A stretch of DNA of 37,005 nucleotides, taken from NCBI GenBank assembly GCA_900546635.1, contig URDS01000014.1, positions 1 through 37,005 of the forward strand, read 5' to 3'. A program made the position numbers and the translations under genes. Below the pieces are notes generated by a model. It had not been told where the DNA came from. It did not search any database and saw only the letters and a list, made by a program, of their open reading frames with translations. Below are positions 1-8,623 of the stretch, in pieces. Within the stretch, counting starts at the first letter, position 1, and each line of letters opens with the position of its first letter. Origin of the DNA: an uncultured Eubacteriales bacterium. Lineage in GTDB: Bacteria; Bacillota; Clostridia; Oscillospirales; CAG-272.

Positions 1-14
1 CTCCTCACGCCTAT

Positions 15-55
15 ACGCGCCCTATCGTCGGAAAACCTTGGTTTTTCGACGGTCA
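15..55. repeat. Dispersed intergenic repeat, copy 1 (hairpin-forming)
   Basis: This 41-bp stretch matches 15008-15048 at 37 of 41 positions by direct comparison. It contains a hairpin whose arms are CGTCG plus an A-rich run and its complement, with a 3-4 nt loop. It lies just beyond the ftsZ terminator. The window starts close to it, so the full extent of this copy is unknown. Confidence 0.7.
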
Positions 56-82
56 AAAAGCGGATCGTTCGATCCGCTTTTT
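55..82 (-). terminator. Rho-independent terminator of the dcw operon
   Basis: A perfect 12-bp stem (AAAAAGCGGATC and its complement) with a 4-nt loop lies 14 nt past the ftsZ stop. The T-rich end of the stem is on the minus-strand 3' side. Because the stem is flanked by A and T runs it could work in both directions. Confidence 0.75.
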
Positions 83-96
83 AAACTGTTCTTTTT

Positions 97-1200
97 TTAT
101 TTGTTGCCGTTCAGCATTTTAATCAAATCGCTGATATCGTCGTCTTCCTCTGTTTTTACAGGTTCGTCCGCCACCGGTACATCCTGTACTTTCGGTACCG
201 GCGCCGCCGCAGGCTTGGGGTTGCCGTGCGTTTTTTCCATCTTATCTTTCTGGAACCCGGTGGCGACAATCGTCACACGCATTTCATCTTCCAGGCTCGG
301 ATCAAGCGCCGCGCCCCAAATAATATTCGCATCCGGATGCGCCTCATTGGCAACCATCTGTGAAGCGATATCCACATCCTCAAGTCCAATATCCGGCGAA
401 GCGGTGATGCAGATCAAAATTCCCGTAGCACCCTCAATAGAGGTCTCAAGCAACGGACTGGAAATAGCCGCTTTCGCCGCCAAAACCGCTTTGTCCTTAC
501 CGCTCGCGCTTCCGACGCCCATATGCGCATTGCCCGCATCTTTCATAACGGCGGTTACATCGGCGAAATCAAGGTTAATGAACTGCGGAACGCTAATCAG
601 TTCGGAAATACTCTGCACACCGCGGCGCAAAACATCATCCGCAATACTGAATGCATTGGAAAGCGTGATCCGTTCATCCGTTACCTGTTTTAAGCGCTCA
701 TTCGGAATAACGATCAGAGAGTCAACAAACTCGCGAAGCGACTCGATGCCGACTTCCGCCTGATCCATTCTTCTTTTTCCCTCAAAACCAAAAGGTTTCG
801 TGACAATGCCGACCGTCAGAATATTCATTTCACGCGCAATACGGGCAACAATAGGCGCAGCGCCGGTTCCGGTACCGCCGCCCATGCCTGCCGTAATAAA
901 CACCATGTCCGCCCCTGCAAGCGCATTTTTAATATCGTCAATGCTTTCTTCTGCCGCGCGTTTGCCGACTTCGGGATTCGCACCGGCACCATGACCGTGC
1001 GTAATTTTTTCGCCAATCGTAACTTTCTGCGTTGCAGCAGAGTTGATCAGCACCTGCTTGTCCGTATTGACACATATAAATTCCACACCCCGGATATCCG
1101 TTGCTACCATTCTGTTAACGGCATTGTTTCCGCCCCCGCCGACGCCGACCACCTTTATAGAGACGCCGCTGTCCAAAGCTTCATCGAGTTCAAACCCCAT
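97..1200 (-). CDS. ftsZ: Cell division protein FtsZ
   Basis: Tubulin-like GTPase that polymerises into the cytokinetic Z-ring at midcell. The 367-aa product has the N-terminal glycine-rich nucleotide loop (residues 19-26), the tubulin signature GGGTGTG at 107-113, and a full GTPase and C-terminal core. A short proline- and acid-rich linker leads to an acidic C-terminal tail ending DLIKMLNGNK, the likely docking peptide for membrane anchors. The start is fixed by a GGGAGG Shine-Dalgarno about 10 nt upstream. It is the last gene of the dcw cluster and has its own promoter in the 147-nt gap after ftsQ. ftsA, which often precedes ftsZ, is absent, so another anchor such as SepF or a distant FtsA is implied. 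Confidence 0.97.
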   Translation of the reverse strand: MGFELDEALDSGVSIKVVGVGGGGNNAVNRMVATDIRGVEFICVNTDKQVLINSAATQKVTIGEKITHGHGAGANPEVGKRAAEESIDDIKNALAGADMVFITAGMGGGTGTGAAPIVARIAREMNILTVGIVTKPFGFEGKRRMDQAEVGIESLREFVDSLIVIPNERLKQVTDERITLSNAFSIADDVLRRGVQSISELISVPQFINLDFADVTAVMKDAGNAHMGVGSASGKDKAVLAAKAAISSPLLETSIEGATGILICITASPDIGLEDVDIASQMVANEAHPDANIIWGAALDPSLEDEMRVTIVATGFQKDKMEKTHGNPKPAAAPVPKVQDVPVADEPVKTEEDDDISDLIKMLNGNK

Positions 1201-1225
1201 TTTAAGTATCCTCCCAGAGATTTAT

Positions 1226-1245
1226 GTTTGACTTTGTTTGACTTT
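1226..1245. repeat. Tandem 10-bp direct repeat in the ftsZ leader
   Basis: GTTTGACTTT occurs twice head-to-tail with no spacer, between the ftsZ promoter and its ribosome-binding site. The period is one helical turn, which would suit a dimeric DNA- or RNA-binding protein. No function is proven. Confidence 0.6.
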
Positions 1246-1272
1246 CTTTTCACTAAAAATTACAAGCGATAA

Positions 1273-1305
1273 ATATATCATAAACTATTATGATATATTT
1301 TGCAA
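1273..1305 (-). promoter_or_regulatory. ftsZ promoter overlapping an 11-bp palindromic operator-like site
   Basis: On the minus strand a -35 box TTGCAA (1300-1305) and a -10 box TATGAT (1277-1282) are separated by 17 nt. An inverted repeat with 11-bp perfect arms (ATATATCATAA and its complement, 1273-1298) and a 4-nt loop covers the -10 box and most of the spacer. A protein bound there would block RNA polymerase. The site would allow ftsZ expression independent of the upstream dcw promoter. Confidence 0.65.
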
Positions 1306-1347
1306 GTATTTTCAGCAAAAAATTATAGAAATATAAAGATTTAAACG

Positions 1348-2199
1348 TTAATATTCGGAATCCGCATCATATGCCGCGCTGATTCTCGTCGGATCGGAAG
1401 CATCAATCGCCGTATAAGACGAACCGGCGGATTTTGCATCTTCATAGACCTTTCCCGCAAGCTGCAGCTTGATCTTAAGATCGACAGTGTCGCCGAGCAG
1501 AATTTCCGCGTCCCCGTTAATCCAAACACGCAAATTATATTTATCCGACAAATCGATCTGCGCACGACGAAAGTCCTTCGTTTCCGCTGTAATGACATCC
1601 AGACTCGTATCTACAAATATTCCCGCCTCCGAATCGACAAATACCAACGGCAATCCTTCCACCGCCTGCTGTACGGCGGGTAATATTAAAACAGTTAAAC
1701 CCGAAATATCCTCCGTATATTCAATCACACGCAAATCTTCATCAAGCGTCAGCCAACGGTTTCGCACTTGCAGCGCATAGACCGCCCCCGTCTCCGATAC
1801 GATAATCTCAATAGAAGAAGGATAGCTTTTGACCAGTTCAACACGGCTGATATGCGTACATCCGGTAACAATATTCCGATAGATACGCTCCGAACGAATA
1901 AACGGCAAAAAATCGCCCGTTTCGATTCCCGAAGCATGCATAATTTCCTCGGCGGAATACCGAACATTCCCGCTGACCGTAATCGTATCGACGCGCATTG
2001 TAAAGAACATAACAGCGCAAAGCAATGCGGCGCAAACCAAAATACAAAGTCCCACGGTAAACAGGCGATGCGCCGCATGCCGGGTACTGCGCCGTCGGCT
2101 TGTCTTTCGCAAGCTTCTGTCGCGCCTGATTTCATCCTGTACGGAAAATGCCGGACCATGCCGCTCATGAATGTTTTTCCCTTTTTGCGGTTCAGACAC
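1348..2199 (-). CDS. ftsQ: Cell division protein FtsQ/DivIB
   Basis: Bitopic membrane protein of the divisome that binds FtsL/DivIC and regulates septal peptidoglycan synthesis. The 283-aa product has a basic cytoplasmic N-terminus (about 1-44), one transmembrane helix (about 45-68), a POTRA-type domain starting near residue 70, and a FtsQ/DivIB beta domain. Sequence conservation in this family is low, so the call rests on topology, the POTRA-like start and position between murG and ftsZ. The start codon is GTG, preceded by GGGAGG at 7 nt. It lies 37 nt after murG. Confidence 0.88.
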   Translation of the reverse strand: MSEPQKGKNIHERHGPAFSVQDEIRRDRSLRKTSRRRSTRHAAHRLFTVGLCILVCAALLCAVMFFTMRVDTITVSGNVRYSAEEIMHASGIETGDFLPFIRSERIYRNIVTGCTHISRVELVKSYPSSIEIIVSETGAVYALQVRNRWLTLDEDLRVIEYTEDISGLTVLILPAVQQAVEGLPLVFVDSEAGIFVDTSLDVITAETKDFRRAQIDLSDKYNLRVWINGDAEILLGDTVDLKIKLQLAGKVYEDAKSAGSSYTAIDASDPTRISAAYDADSEY

Positions 2200-2236
2200 A
2201 GTCCCGCCTCCCTTATTATTTGACCTTTCCTGACTT

Positions 2237-3346
2237 TTATTGACGAATCAACTGCAAAATATCCTGATAAATTCTCCGATTGGCATCCGGAACCGCAAAG
2301 CTGAAAATAGCCTCCCCCATCTTTCTCTGCTTTTGCTCATCGTCCAGCACAGAAAGAATCGCATCCTGAACGCGCTGCCTCGTAATATTTTTTTCCTCCA
2401 ATACCAAGGCGCCGCCCTTTTGAGCAATCGCGTCGGCATTTTTAAACTGTTGGTTGTCCGTGACATTCGGCGACGGAATAAACAACGCGGCTTTCTTCAA
2501 AAGCGCGAGTTCCGATACGGTGTTTGCCCCCGAACGACATATAACCAGATCAGCCGCCGCCATTCTCAGCGGCATGTCCTCTATATATTCATCCCAAATA
2601 ATATTGACGCATTGATCCAACCCGCGCTCTTTTAAAATTCCGGTGGCAATCTCATATTCAATGGCGCCGGTCGCATGCATATGTACCACTTCGGGATGGT
2701 TTCGCACATAGTCATCCATAAAATCCAACATGGCAAAATTCACCTGTTCAGCTCCAAGCGAACCGCCGAAAGACAAAATCACTTTTTTATCTTCCGAAAT
2801 GCCGAGTTTTCGGCGTGCCGTTCTTCGATCTACGGCTTCAAAATCCTGCCGCAACGGACATCCGACACGCAGCGCCTTTTCGGGATGCGGCAAAAGCGAT
2901 ATGCTTTCCGCATAATTTACATACACGCGGTCCACATATCCGGCAAGGCGGCGCACCGTAACACCGGGAACCGCATTGGACTCATGCACCGCGCTGGGAA
3001 CGCCGAGTGACGCAGCGGCCACAAGAATCGGCCAGGATACATATCCCCCGGTGCCGATAACAATATCCGGCTGAAATTCCCGAATTATTTTTTTTGCCTT
3101 TTGCGGGGATACCAAAGCGAGATATGCGGCTTTCAAATTTTTGAGCGAAAGACTTCTGCGAAATCCGCGCACATCAACGTGATACATCGGATAACCGGCC
3201 TTACCGACCAGCTTATTTTCAATTCCTCGGGGCGTGCCGACAAAAGCGATCTGCGCCGTCGGATCATTGCGCCGAATCACGGAAGCAATGGCAAGCGCGG
3301 GATTTACATGCCCGCCAGTGCCGCCGCCCGTCATCAGAACTTTCAT
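2237..3346 (-). CDS. murG: MurG, lipid II-forming GlcNAc transferase
   Basis: Transfers GlcNAc from UDP-GlcNAc to lipid I on the inner face of the membrane, giving lipid II. The 369-aa GT-B enzyme carries the N-terminal glycine-rich loop GGGTGGHVNP (residues 7-16), the middle FGGSLGA loop, and the C-terminal UDP-GlcNAc-binding SGANTVSEL region followed by a P-x-x-x-DNQ segment. Length is normal for the family. The ATG is preceded by AGGAAAGG. It follows ftsW by 45 nt. Confidence 0.97.
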   Translation of the reverse strand: MKVLMTGGGTGGHVNPALAIASVIRRNDPTAQIAFVGTPRGIENKLVGKAGYPMYHVDVRGFRRSLSLKNLKAAYLALVSPQKAKKIIREFQPDIVIGTGGYVSWPILVAAASLGVPSAVHESNAVPGVTVRRLAGYVDRVYVNYAESISLLPHPEKALRVGCPLRQDFEAVDRRTARRKLGISEDKKVILSFGGSLGAEQVNFAMLDFMDDYVRNHPEVVHMHATGAIEYEIATGILKERGLDQCVNIIWDEYIEDMPLRMAAADLVICRSGANTVSELALLKKAALFIPSPNVTDNQQFKNADAIAQKGGALVLEEKNITRQRVQDAILSVLDDEQKQRKMGEAIFSFAVPDANRRIYQDILQLIRQ

Positions 3347-3391
3347 ATTAAACCTTTCCTGACCTTTGCGTAAAAACGGCCAAAACAGCTT

Positions 3392-4612
3392 TCATTTTTT
3401 CTCCACGGTATAGCGTGAAATGGCCAGTAAAGTGCCCATTTCAATCAACTGTACAACCAAAGCCGTCCCCCCGTAACTGAAAAACGGCAATGAGATACCC
3501 GTATTGGGAATTGTATTCGTCACAACACCAATGTTTAAAAGGACCTGAAGTGCGATTTTACTGCTGATTCCAACGGCCACAAGCTGTGAAAAACGATCCG
3601 GCGCGCGCATAGCGATGACATAACCTCTCCATACAAGCAACGCAAACAACACAAGTACCGCCAACGCGCCGATAAAACCAAGTTCCTCACAAATAATCGT
3701 ATAAACAAAATCATTCTGCGGCTGAGAAACATAGCTGTATTTCTGTCGACTGTTCCCAAGCCCCAACCCGAAAAAACCGCCCGAACCGATTGCGCGCATG
3801 CCCTGCAGCGTCTGCCAACCGCCATCCTGCGGATACGCCGCCGGATTGCGCCATATGTCAATGCGCCGCTTTGTATAATCTGTAAACAAAGCAAACGCCG
3901 TAACACTGACACCGGCAACAGAGGCAAAAATTCCGAGCAGCTTCAAGCGAATCCCGGAAGCAAACATGACCATAAGCCCGATGCTTCCAATAATAATAAT
4001 ACCGGAAAGATGCTTTTCCAAAAGTACCAAAATACAAATAAGGCCTATAATTCCAAGCGGAATCAGGGTACCGTATACATTGGAATTTTTTTCGCTTTTT
4101 ACATCGAAAGCTTTATATTCATATTTAGAATAATACCATGCCAGCGTAAGGATCAGCGCATACTTGGCAATTTCAGACGGCTGAAACCGCAGAGGTCCCA
4201 AAATAATCCAGCGCTGTGCGCCGCCGCCGTCATCGCCGACAAATAATACGGCAATCAAAAGCAAAACCGACACACCGTAAGCTGCAAGAGCCAAATTCTT
4301 ATACATCCGGAGCGGAATGCGCGAAGCGATCACCATAAACACAAGGCCAATGACAACCATAACGCATTGCCGTTTTATAAAATAATAGCTGTCCCCATAA
4401 CGACTTTTTGCATCGGCATAACTCGCACTGAACACCATAATCAGACCGAAAGCCAATAAAATCAGAATTACAAACAGCAAAAAGCTGTCTACTCCGCTTT
4501 TAACAACGCGATATTTATCCGGCATGATCGCTGTATCGGACAGTCTTTTTTTAGATGCGCCGTGTTCTTCCGGCAAAGAAGGGGCTTGCCGAACCCGTCT
4601 GCTCTCTTCCAC
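3392..4612 (-). CDS. ftsW: FtsW/SpoVE-type SEDS peptidoglycan glycosyltransferase
   Basis: Polytopic membrane protein that polymerises lipid II together with a class B PBP. The product has about 10 predicted membrane segments and the SEDS signatures: FSASY after the first helix, the RFQPSE motif in the central loop, and NTGISLPFFSYGG near the C-terminus. I place the start at GTG 4612, giving 406 aa, because an AGGAGG lies exactly 7 nt upstream. An upstream in-frame ATG would overlap mraY by 20 nt and lacks such a site. Position between mraY and murG favours FtsW or the sporulation paralogue SpoVE. RodA is less likely. Confidence 0.92.
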   Translation of the reverse strand: MEESRRVRQAPSLPEEHGASKKRLSDTAIMPDKYRVVKSGVDSFLLFVILILLAFGLIMVFSASYADAKSRYGDSYYFIKRQCVMVVIGLVFMVIASRIPLRMYKNLALAAYGVSVLLLIAVLFVGDDGGGAQRWIILGPLRFQPSEIAKYALILTLAWYYSKYEYKAFDVKSEKNSNVYGTLIPLGIIGLICILVLLEKHLSGIIIIGSIGLMVMFASGIRLKLLGIFASVAGVSVTAFALFTDYTKRRIDIWRNPAAYPQDGGWQTLQGMRAIGSGGFFGLGLGNSRQKYSYVSQPQNDFVYTIICEELGFIGALAVLVLFALLVWRGYVIAMRAPDRFSQLVAVGISSKIALQVLLNIGVVTNTIPNTGISLPFFSYGGTALVVQLIEMGTLLAISRYTVEKK

Positions 4613-4634
4613 TTTGCCGCCTCCTAACAAAAGC

Positions 4635-5612
4635 TCAATATCCGAGACAGGCAATCACCGATGCTGCCAGCGTGACTGCCGAGAAAACAAATACAATTTT
4701 CTTTTCGCTCCATCCGCCCTTTTCAAAATGATGGTGGATCGGGGCCATACGAAACACACGTTTGTGCGTCAATTTATAAACCAAAACCTGTATAATATCA
4801 GAAAGCGCCTCGCAAATATATATAATGCCGGCAATGGCCACTGTCAGGGGGCTGTCGATCATGAACGCCGCGCCGGCCACAAGGCTGCCGAGAAACAGAG
4901 ATCCGGTATCGCCCATAAAGACTCTCGCGGGATAAAAATTATAAACAAGAAATCCAAGCGTCGCACCGATCATCGCGCCCGCGAGTACCGCAAGTCCGGC
5001 ATTGGCGCACACAAAAGCCAAAACAGCAAAAAAAGCCGCGACGACACAGGTCACAGAAGCCGCCAGACCGTCAATGCCGTCTGTCAAATTCACGCTGTTA
5101 ATCATACCTGTAATAAACACGAGCGCAAATACATAATAAAACCAGCCAAGCTCCAAATGAATCCCCGTAAACGGAATGACGAGAACCGTATCAATCATTC
5201 CGTACAGCTTCATCAGCGCGATAAAGGCGCCGGCCATCGCAAGCTGAAGCGCGAATTTCTGCGCCGCAGTCAATCCTTCATTTTGCTTCTTATGAAATTT
5301 TGTCAAATCATCTACACAACCGATAATACCGTTTCCGAGCGCAAGCAGCAAAGTCAGCGCCAAAGGCAGTCCGTCGCCCATATTCGATTTTTTCAGGAAC
5401 AAGAGCGCCAGCGCGCACACAATCGTCAGCGGAACAGCAAACGCTATACCGCCCATTGTCGGCGTTCCCTCCTTGGATTTATGCCATCTGGGCCCGATCT
5501 CCAAAATTTTCTGCCCCATTTTCATGCTCTTTAACTTAGGGATCAGCCATTTGAGTATAAATACCGTAGAAAGAAAAACCAGAATAGCTGCCGCTGCAAA
5601 CAATACTGCCAT
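4635..5612 (-). CDS. mraY: MraY, phospho-MurNAc-pentapeptide translocase
   Basis: Transfers phospho-MurNAc-pentapeptide from UDP to undecaprenyl phosphate, forming lipid I. The roughly 325-aa protein has about ten membrane helices and the family motifs DDLTKF, NSVNLTDGIDGLAA and FMGDTGSL, plus the histidine-rich PIHHHFE loop. The start is the ATG at 5612, preceded by GGAG at 9 nt. A TTG five codons upstream is in frame but overlaps that Shine-Dalgarno. It follows murF by 35 nt. murD, often next to mraY, is missing between mraY and ftsW. Confidence 0.96.
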   Translation of the reverse strand: MAVLFAAAAILVFLSTVFILKWLIPKLKSMKMGQKILEIGPRWHKSKEGTPTMGGIAFAVPLTIVCALALLFLKKSNMGDGLPLALTLLLALGNGIIGCVDDLTKFHKKQNEGLTAAQKFALQLAMAGAFIALMKLYGMIDTVLVIPFTGIHLELGWFYYVFALVFITGMINSVNLTDGIDGLAASVTCVVAAFFAVLAFVCANAGLAVLAGAMIGATLGFLVYNFYPARVFMGDTGSLFLGSLVAGAAFMIDSPLTVAIAGIIYICEALSDIIQVLVYKLTHKRVFRMAPIHHHFEKGGWSEKKIVFVFSAVTLAASVIACLGY

Positions 5613-5647
5613 AAAATCTGTCTCCAAAATTTCGATTGTTATCCGAA

Positions 5648-7054
5648 TTACTTTTCAAACCTGGCTTTCAGATAATTCACAATTACAGAAACTGCATTCG
5701 GCCGACTGATCTTAATCAATACCACATCGCCCGGATGAATCGCGTCGGCGGCCGCTTCCGCGCTTTTCTGAGGAGAAAATATATCCAAATTACCCGAAAT
5801 ATTTTCAGCTTTCATCCCGGCACGCCGCGCCCCGGTCGCCATCTGTTCAGCCGCGACACCGAACGTGAAAAGCTTATCAATCTGCTGCTCGGCAATATAC
5901 GCGCCCATCTTTTCATGCAGTACGCGCGTATCCTGGCCGAAATCGCGAATATCCCCCATCAATGCAATCTTTCGAGCGCCCTTATGCACTTTTGCAATGT
6001 CACAAAGCGTATCGACCGCGCACTTGACGCTGTCGGCCGTAGCGGAAGTGCCGTCCTCGATAAATGTAACGTCTCCGACCGTATAGATTCCGACACCGGT
6101 TTTTGAAGCATGAAAATTTTTCAGACCGGTTTTGATTTTCTCCTCGGGTATGCCGTATCGAAGTCCGACAAACGCGGCAAACAGCGCGCTGTACACATTT
6201 TCCATGCCCGGTGTATGAATCTCCGCCTGTTTAATATACACCTTTTTTCCCTGAATGTCAAATGTGATTCGGTCTTTATGTTCCCGAATATTTACAGCGC
6301 ACAGTTCGGCATCCTGACTGCGCACAGATACAAAACTGGTTTTATGATTGGCGGCACAAATCAAAGAAAGCGACTCGTCTTCGGCGCTGAGCGCGATTTC
6401 CCCGTCCTCTTTCAAGCCGCCGAGTACATCCAGATTTGCATTTTCCTCCACATTGCTTTTCAGCGCCGTGATAATTCCCAGATCACAGTCAACCAAACGT
6501 GACAGCCGTTTAATATCCTTTTTTTCATGTATTTTCAATTCCGCCAAAAAGAAATCAGCATCCGGCGGCATTTCAAGCATCGTGAGCGCGTCTTCCGCCG
6601 GCGTGGATTTCTTATCCGGCGTTTTATAAACTCTGTATTGTTCTACCAAAACAGAATAAATGAACTCTCCCGTTCGCGTTTTTCCGGCGGATCCGGTCAG
6701 CGCAATCGTCTTCTGGTGGCCGCGTTTTAAATATTCCCTTGCAAAACGCCCCATGGCCTCCCAGATATCCCTGCACACAAGCACAGCCACATCGGGAATT
6801 TTTTCAAGAGAGGCAGGCGCTTTTGTACACAGCACACATCGGGCGCCTTTTTTGGAAGCAGCCATCATTTCAGCCAGAGAATTGTCCTCGCTGACCAGAA
6901 AAAGGCTTCCTGCGCCGACCTCGGTAACCGTATCCGTAACCATATTCAGTTCGCACAGCGGCGCTTCCTCTGAAAGCGTCATGAGTTTCGCATCCATATA
7001 TGCGGCAAGCTCTCTGCCCGTTACCGAACCGAGTTTCAGTGTTGTTTGAATCAT
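5648..7054 (-). CDS. MurF-like Mur ligase with degenerate active-site motifs
   Basis: By position and overall architecture this is MurF, which adds D-Ala-D-Ala to UDP-MurNAc-tripeptide. The 468-aa protein has an N-terminal substrate domain, a P-loop domain and a good C-terminal MurF domain (ALMGDIRDFG near 365 and a GDVVLIKISR segment near 445). Key elements look altered. The P-loop reads GSAGKTRT (121-128). The asparagine-rich loop after it is DKKSTPAED (147-155). The region expected to hold the Mg-binding His and the carbamylated Lys reads SNVEENANLD (200-209) with an apparent deletion. The usual GxHN reads GMEN (283-286). The N-terminal UMAG-binding DSR and DGH motifs are absent. The start has AGGAGG at 6 nt. 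It may be a pseudoenzyme or a changed-specificity ligase. Frame and length are intact. Confidence 0.72.
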   Translation of the reverse strand: MIQTTLKLGSVTGRELAAYMDAKLMTLSEEAPLCELNMVTDTVTEVGAGSLFLVSEDNSLAEMMAASKKGARCVLCTKAPASLEKIPDVAVLVCRDIWEAMGRFAREYLKRGHQKTIALTGSAGKTRTGEFIYSVLVEQYRVYKTPDKKSTPAEDALTMLEMPPDADFFLAELKIHEKKDIKRLSRLVDCDLGIITALKSNVEENANLDVLGGLKEDGEIALSAEDESLSLICAANHKTSFVSVRSQDAELCAVNIREHKDRITFDIQGKKVYIKQAEIHTPGMENVYSALFAAFVGLRYGIPEEKIKTGLKNFHASKTGVGIYTVGDVTFIEDGTSATADSVKCAVDTLCDIAKVHKGARKIALMGDIRDFGQDTRVLHEKMGAYIAEQQIDKLFTFGVAAEQMATGARRAGMKAENISGNLDIFSPQKSAEAAADAIHPGDVVLIKISRPNAVSVIVNYLKARFEK

Positions 7055-7071
7055 TTGCGCCTCCTGTATTT

Positions 7072-8568
7072 TTACAATCCTCTTTGTTCCGCGGCCTGCT
7101 CGGCAATTTCGGCTTCCGAAAAAGCATGAATTCCGTCAGAATCAATCTCATACCGCTCATGGCCTTTCCCGACGAGCAAAATTATATCGCCTTCAAGCGC
7201 ATTTTCTATTGCATACTCAATGGCTTGCCGCCGGTTTTCAATAACCATGCAATTGGTCGCGTCCGGAATCCCGGATAAAATATCCCGGATAATAGACGCC
7301 GGATTCTCCATGCGCGCATTATCCGAAGTGATAATCACAAAATCGCTTTTTTGTGCTGCGATCCTTCCCATATGCGGACGTTTCTCCCGATCACGGTCAC
7401 CGCCGCATCCAAACAGCGTTACAATCCGCTGACCGGGTAAACGAAACCCATTTACGCAATTCAAAAGGTTTTCCATGGCAAACGGCGTGTGCGCATAATC
7501 GATAAAAACGGAAAAAGAAGTATTGGTAAAACCGAGATTTACACGTTCCAGCCGACCGCAAATTCCGTTCAGTGAAAAAATCGCGTTTTGAATATTGAGC
7601 AAATCTATACCAAATTCTCTTGCCGCCGTAGCCGCTGCAAGCGTATTATACAGCGTAAAATATCCGGGAATCACGGTTTTTATTTTGAACCGCGCATTCG
7701 GCGATCGCAAAACATATTCACTTCCGAATACACCGCGGCTTTCTATATTTACCGCCATATAATCGCCAGTTTTTTCGATTCCGAAGCTGACGATTCGGCA
7801 TGCCGCCATTTTCTGAAGTCTCTCCGCCGCAGGGTCATCAATATTCACAATACCCGTGCTGCACTGCGAAAACAGTTTGGCTTTGGCCTGCAAATAGTTT
7901 TCCGTGGTTTTATGAAAATCCAAGTGCTCATCTGAAAAGTTTGTGAAAATCCCCAATTCAAAATGAATCGGCGCAAGTTTTTCAAGCGTCAGCGCATGCG
8001 AAGAAGCTTCCATGACCACAACCTCCACCCCCGCATCCGCCATCTCTGAAAACACGCGATAAAGAATATCGGGGTCCGGCGTCGTCATGGTTTCAAAATG
8101 TTCTTTTGCCTTACCGTCGAGTTCCGGTGCATAGTCCGATTCGCCGATCATGCTTTTAATCGTTCCGATTAAAGCCGTGCGATAGCCGCTGTGACTTAAA
8201 ATCGTCTTCAGCATATATGCAGTAGAAGATTTTCCGTTGGTTCCGGTAATGCCGATTATCCGCATTTTATTTTGCGGATTTCCGTAAAAATTCGCATAGG
8301 CCAAAGCCAAAGTCCGCCGTGTATTTCCGGATAAAATTTGCGGAATTTCAAGGCCGTCAATTCTATGTTCGCAAACGCACGCTACGGCGCCGCATGCCTG
8401 CGCCTGCATGATATATTCATGCCCGTCTGTATGCTCTCCCCGTATGGCGATAAACAATGCCCCCGGCACAACCGTGCGGGAATCATACGAAATACACGTC
8501 ACATCCAAACCGCCATACTGCGCGTCGATTTGACAGCCGCAGCCCGAAAGCAAAGCCTCAAGTACCAT
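7072..8568 (-). CDS. murE: MurE, UDP-MurNAc-tripeptide synthetase (probably meso-DAP adding)
   Basis: Adds the third amino acid to UDP-MurNAc-L-Ala-D-Glu in the cytoplasm. The 498-aa protein has the N-terminal YDSR motif (28-31), the P-loop GTNGKSST (109-116), the DEHLDFH segment followed by the carbamylated-lysine region (213-232), and DYAHTP (357-362). The specificity motif, DNPR in meso-DAP enzymes, reads DNAR at 416-419. Asn and Arg are kept, which favours meso-DAP over lysine. The start has GGAGGG at 5 nt. It lies 17 nt before murF. Confidence 0.95.
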   Translation of the reverse strand: MVLEALLSGCGCQIDAQYGGLDVTCISYDSRTVVPGALFIAIRGEHTDGHEYIMQAQACGAVACVCEHRIDGLEIPQILSGNTRRTLALAYANFYGNPQNKMRIIGITGTNGKSSTAYMLKTILSHSGYRTALIGTIKSMIGESDYAPELDGKAKEHFETMTTPDPDILYRVFSEMADAGVEVVVMEASSHALTLEKLAPIHFELGIFTNFSDEHLDFHKTTENYLQAKAKLFSQCSTGIVNIDDPAAERLQKMAACRIVSFGIEKTGDYMAVNIESRGVFGSEYVLRSPNARFKIKTVIPGYFTLYNTLAAATAAREFGIDLLNIQNAIFSLNGICGRLERVNLGFTNTSFSVFIDYAHTPFAMENLLNCVNGFRLPGQRIVTLFGCGGDRDREKRPHMGRIAAQKSDFVIITSDNARMENPASIIRDILSGIPDATNCMVIENRRQAIEYAIENALEGDIILLVGKGHERYEIDSDGIHAFSEAEIAEQAAEQRGL

Positions 8569-8623
8569 AAAAGCCCTCCGAAATAATGTGCTTGAACTTC
8601 CGGTTTTATGGCATTCTTTTTCT

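Noticed and set aside
38..763. 241-codon plus-strand reading frame antisense to ftsZ
   Set aside because: Serine-rich shadow of the ftsZ reading frame with no ribosome site or family resemblance.
4524..5534. 336-codon plus-strand reading frame antisense to mraY
   Set aside because: Shadow of mraY. The basic, Arg/His/Gln-rich composition reflects the complement of membrane-protein codons.
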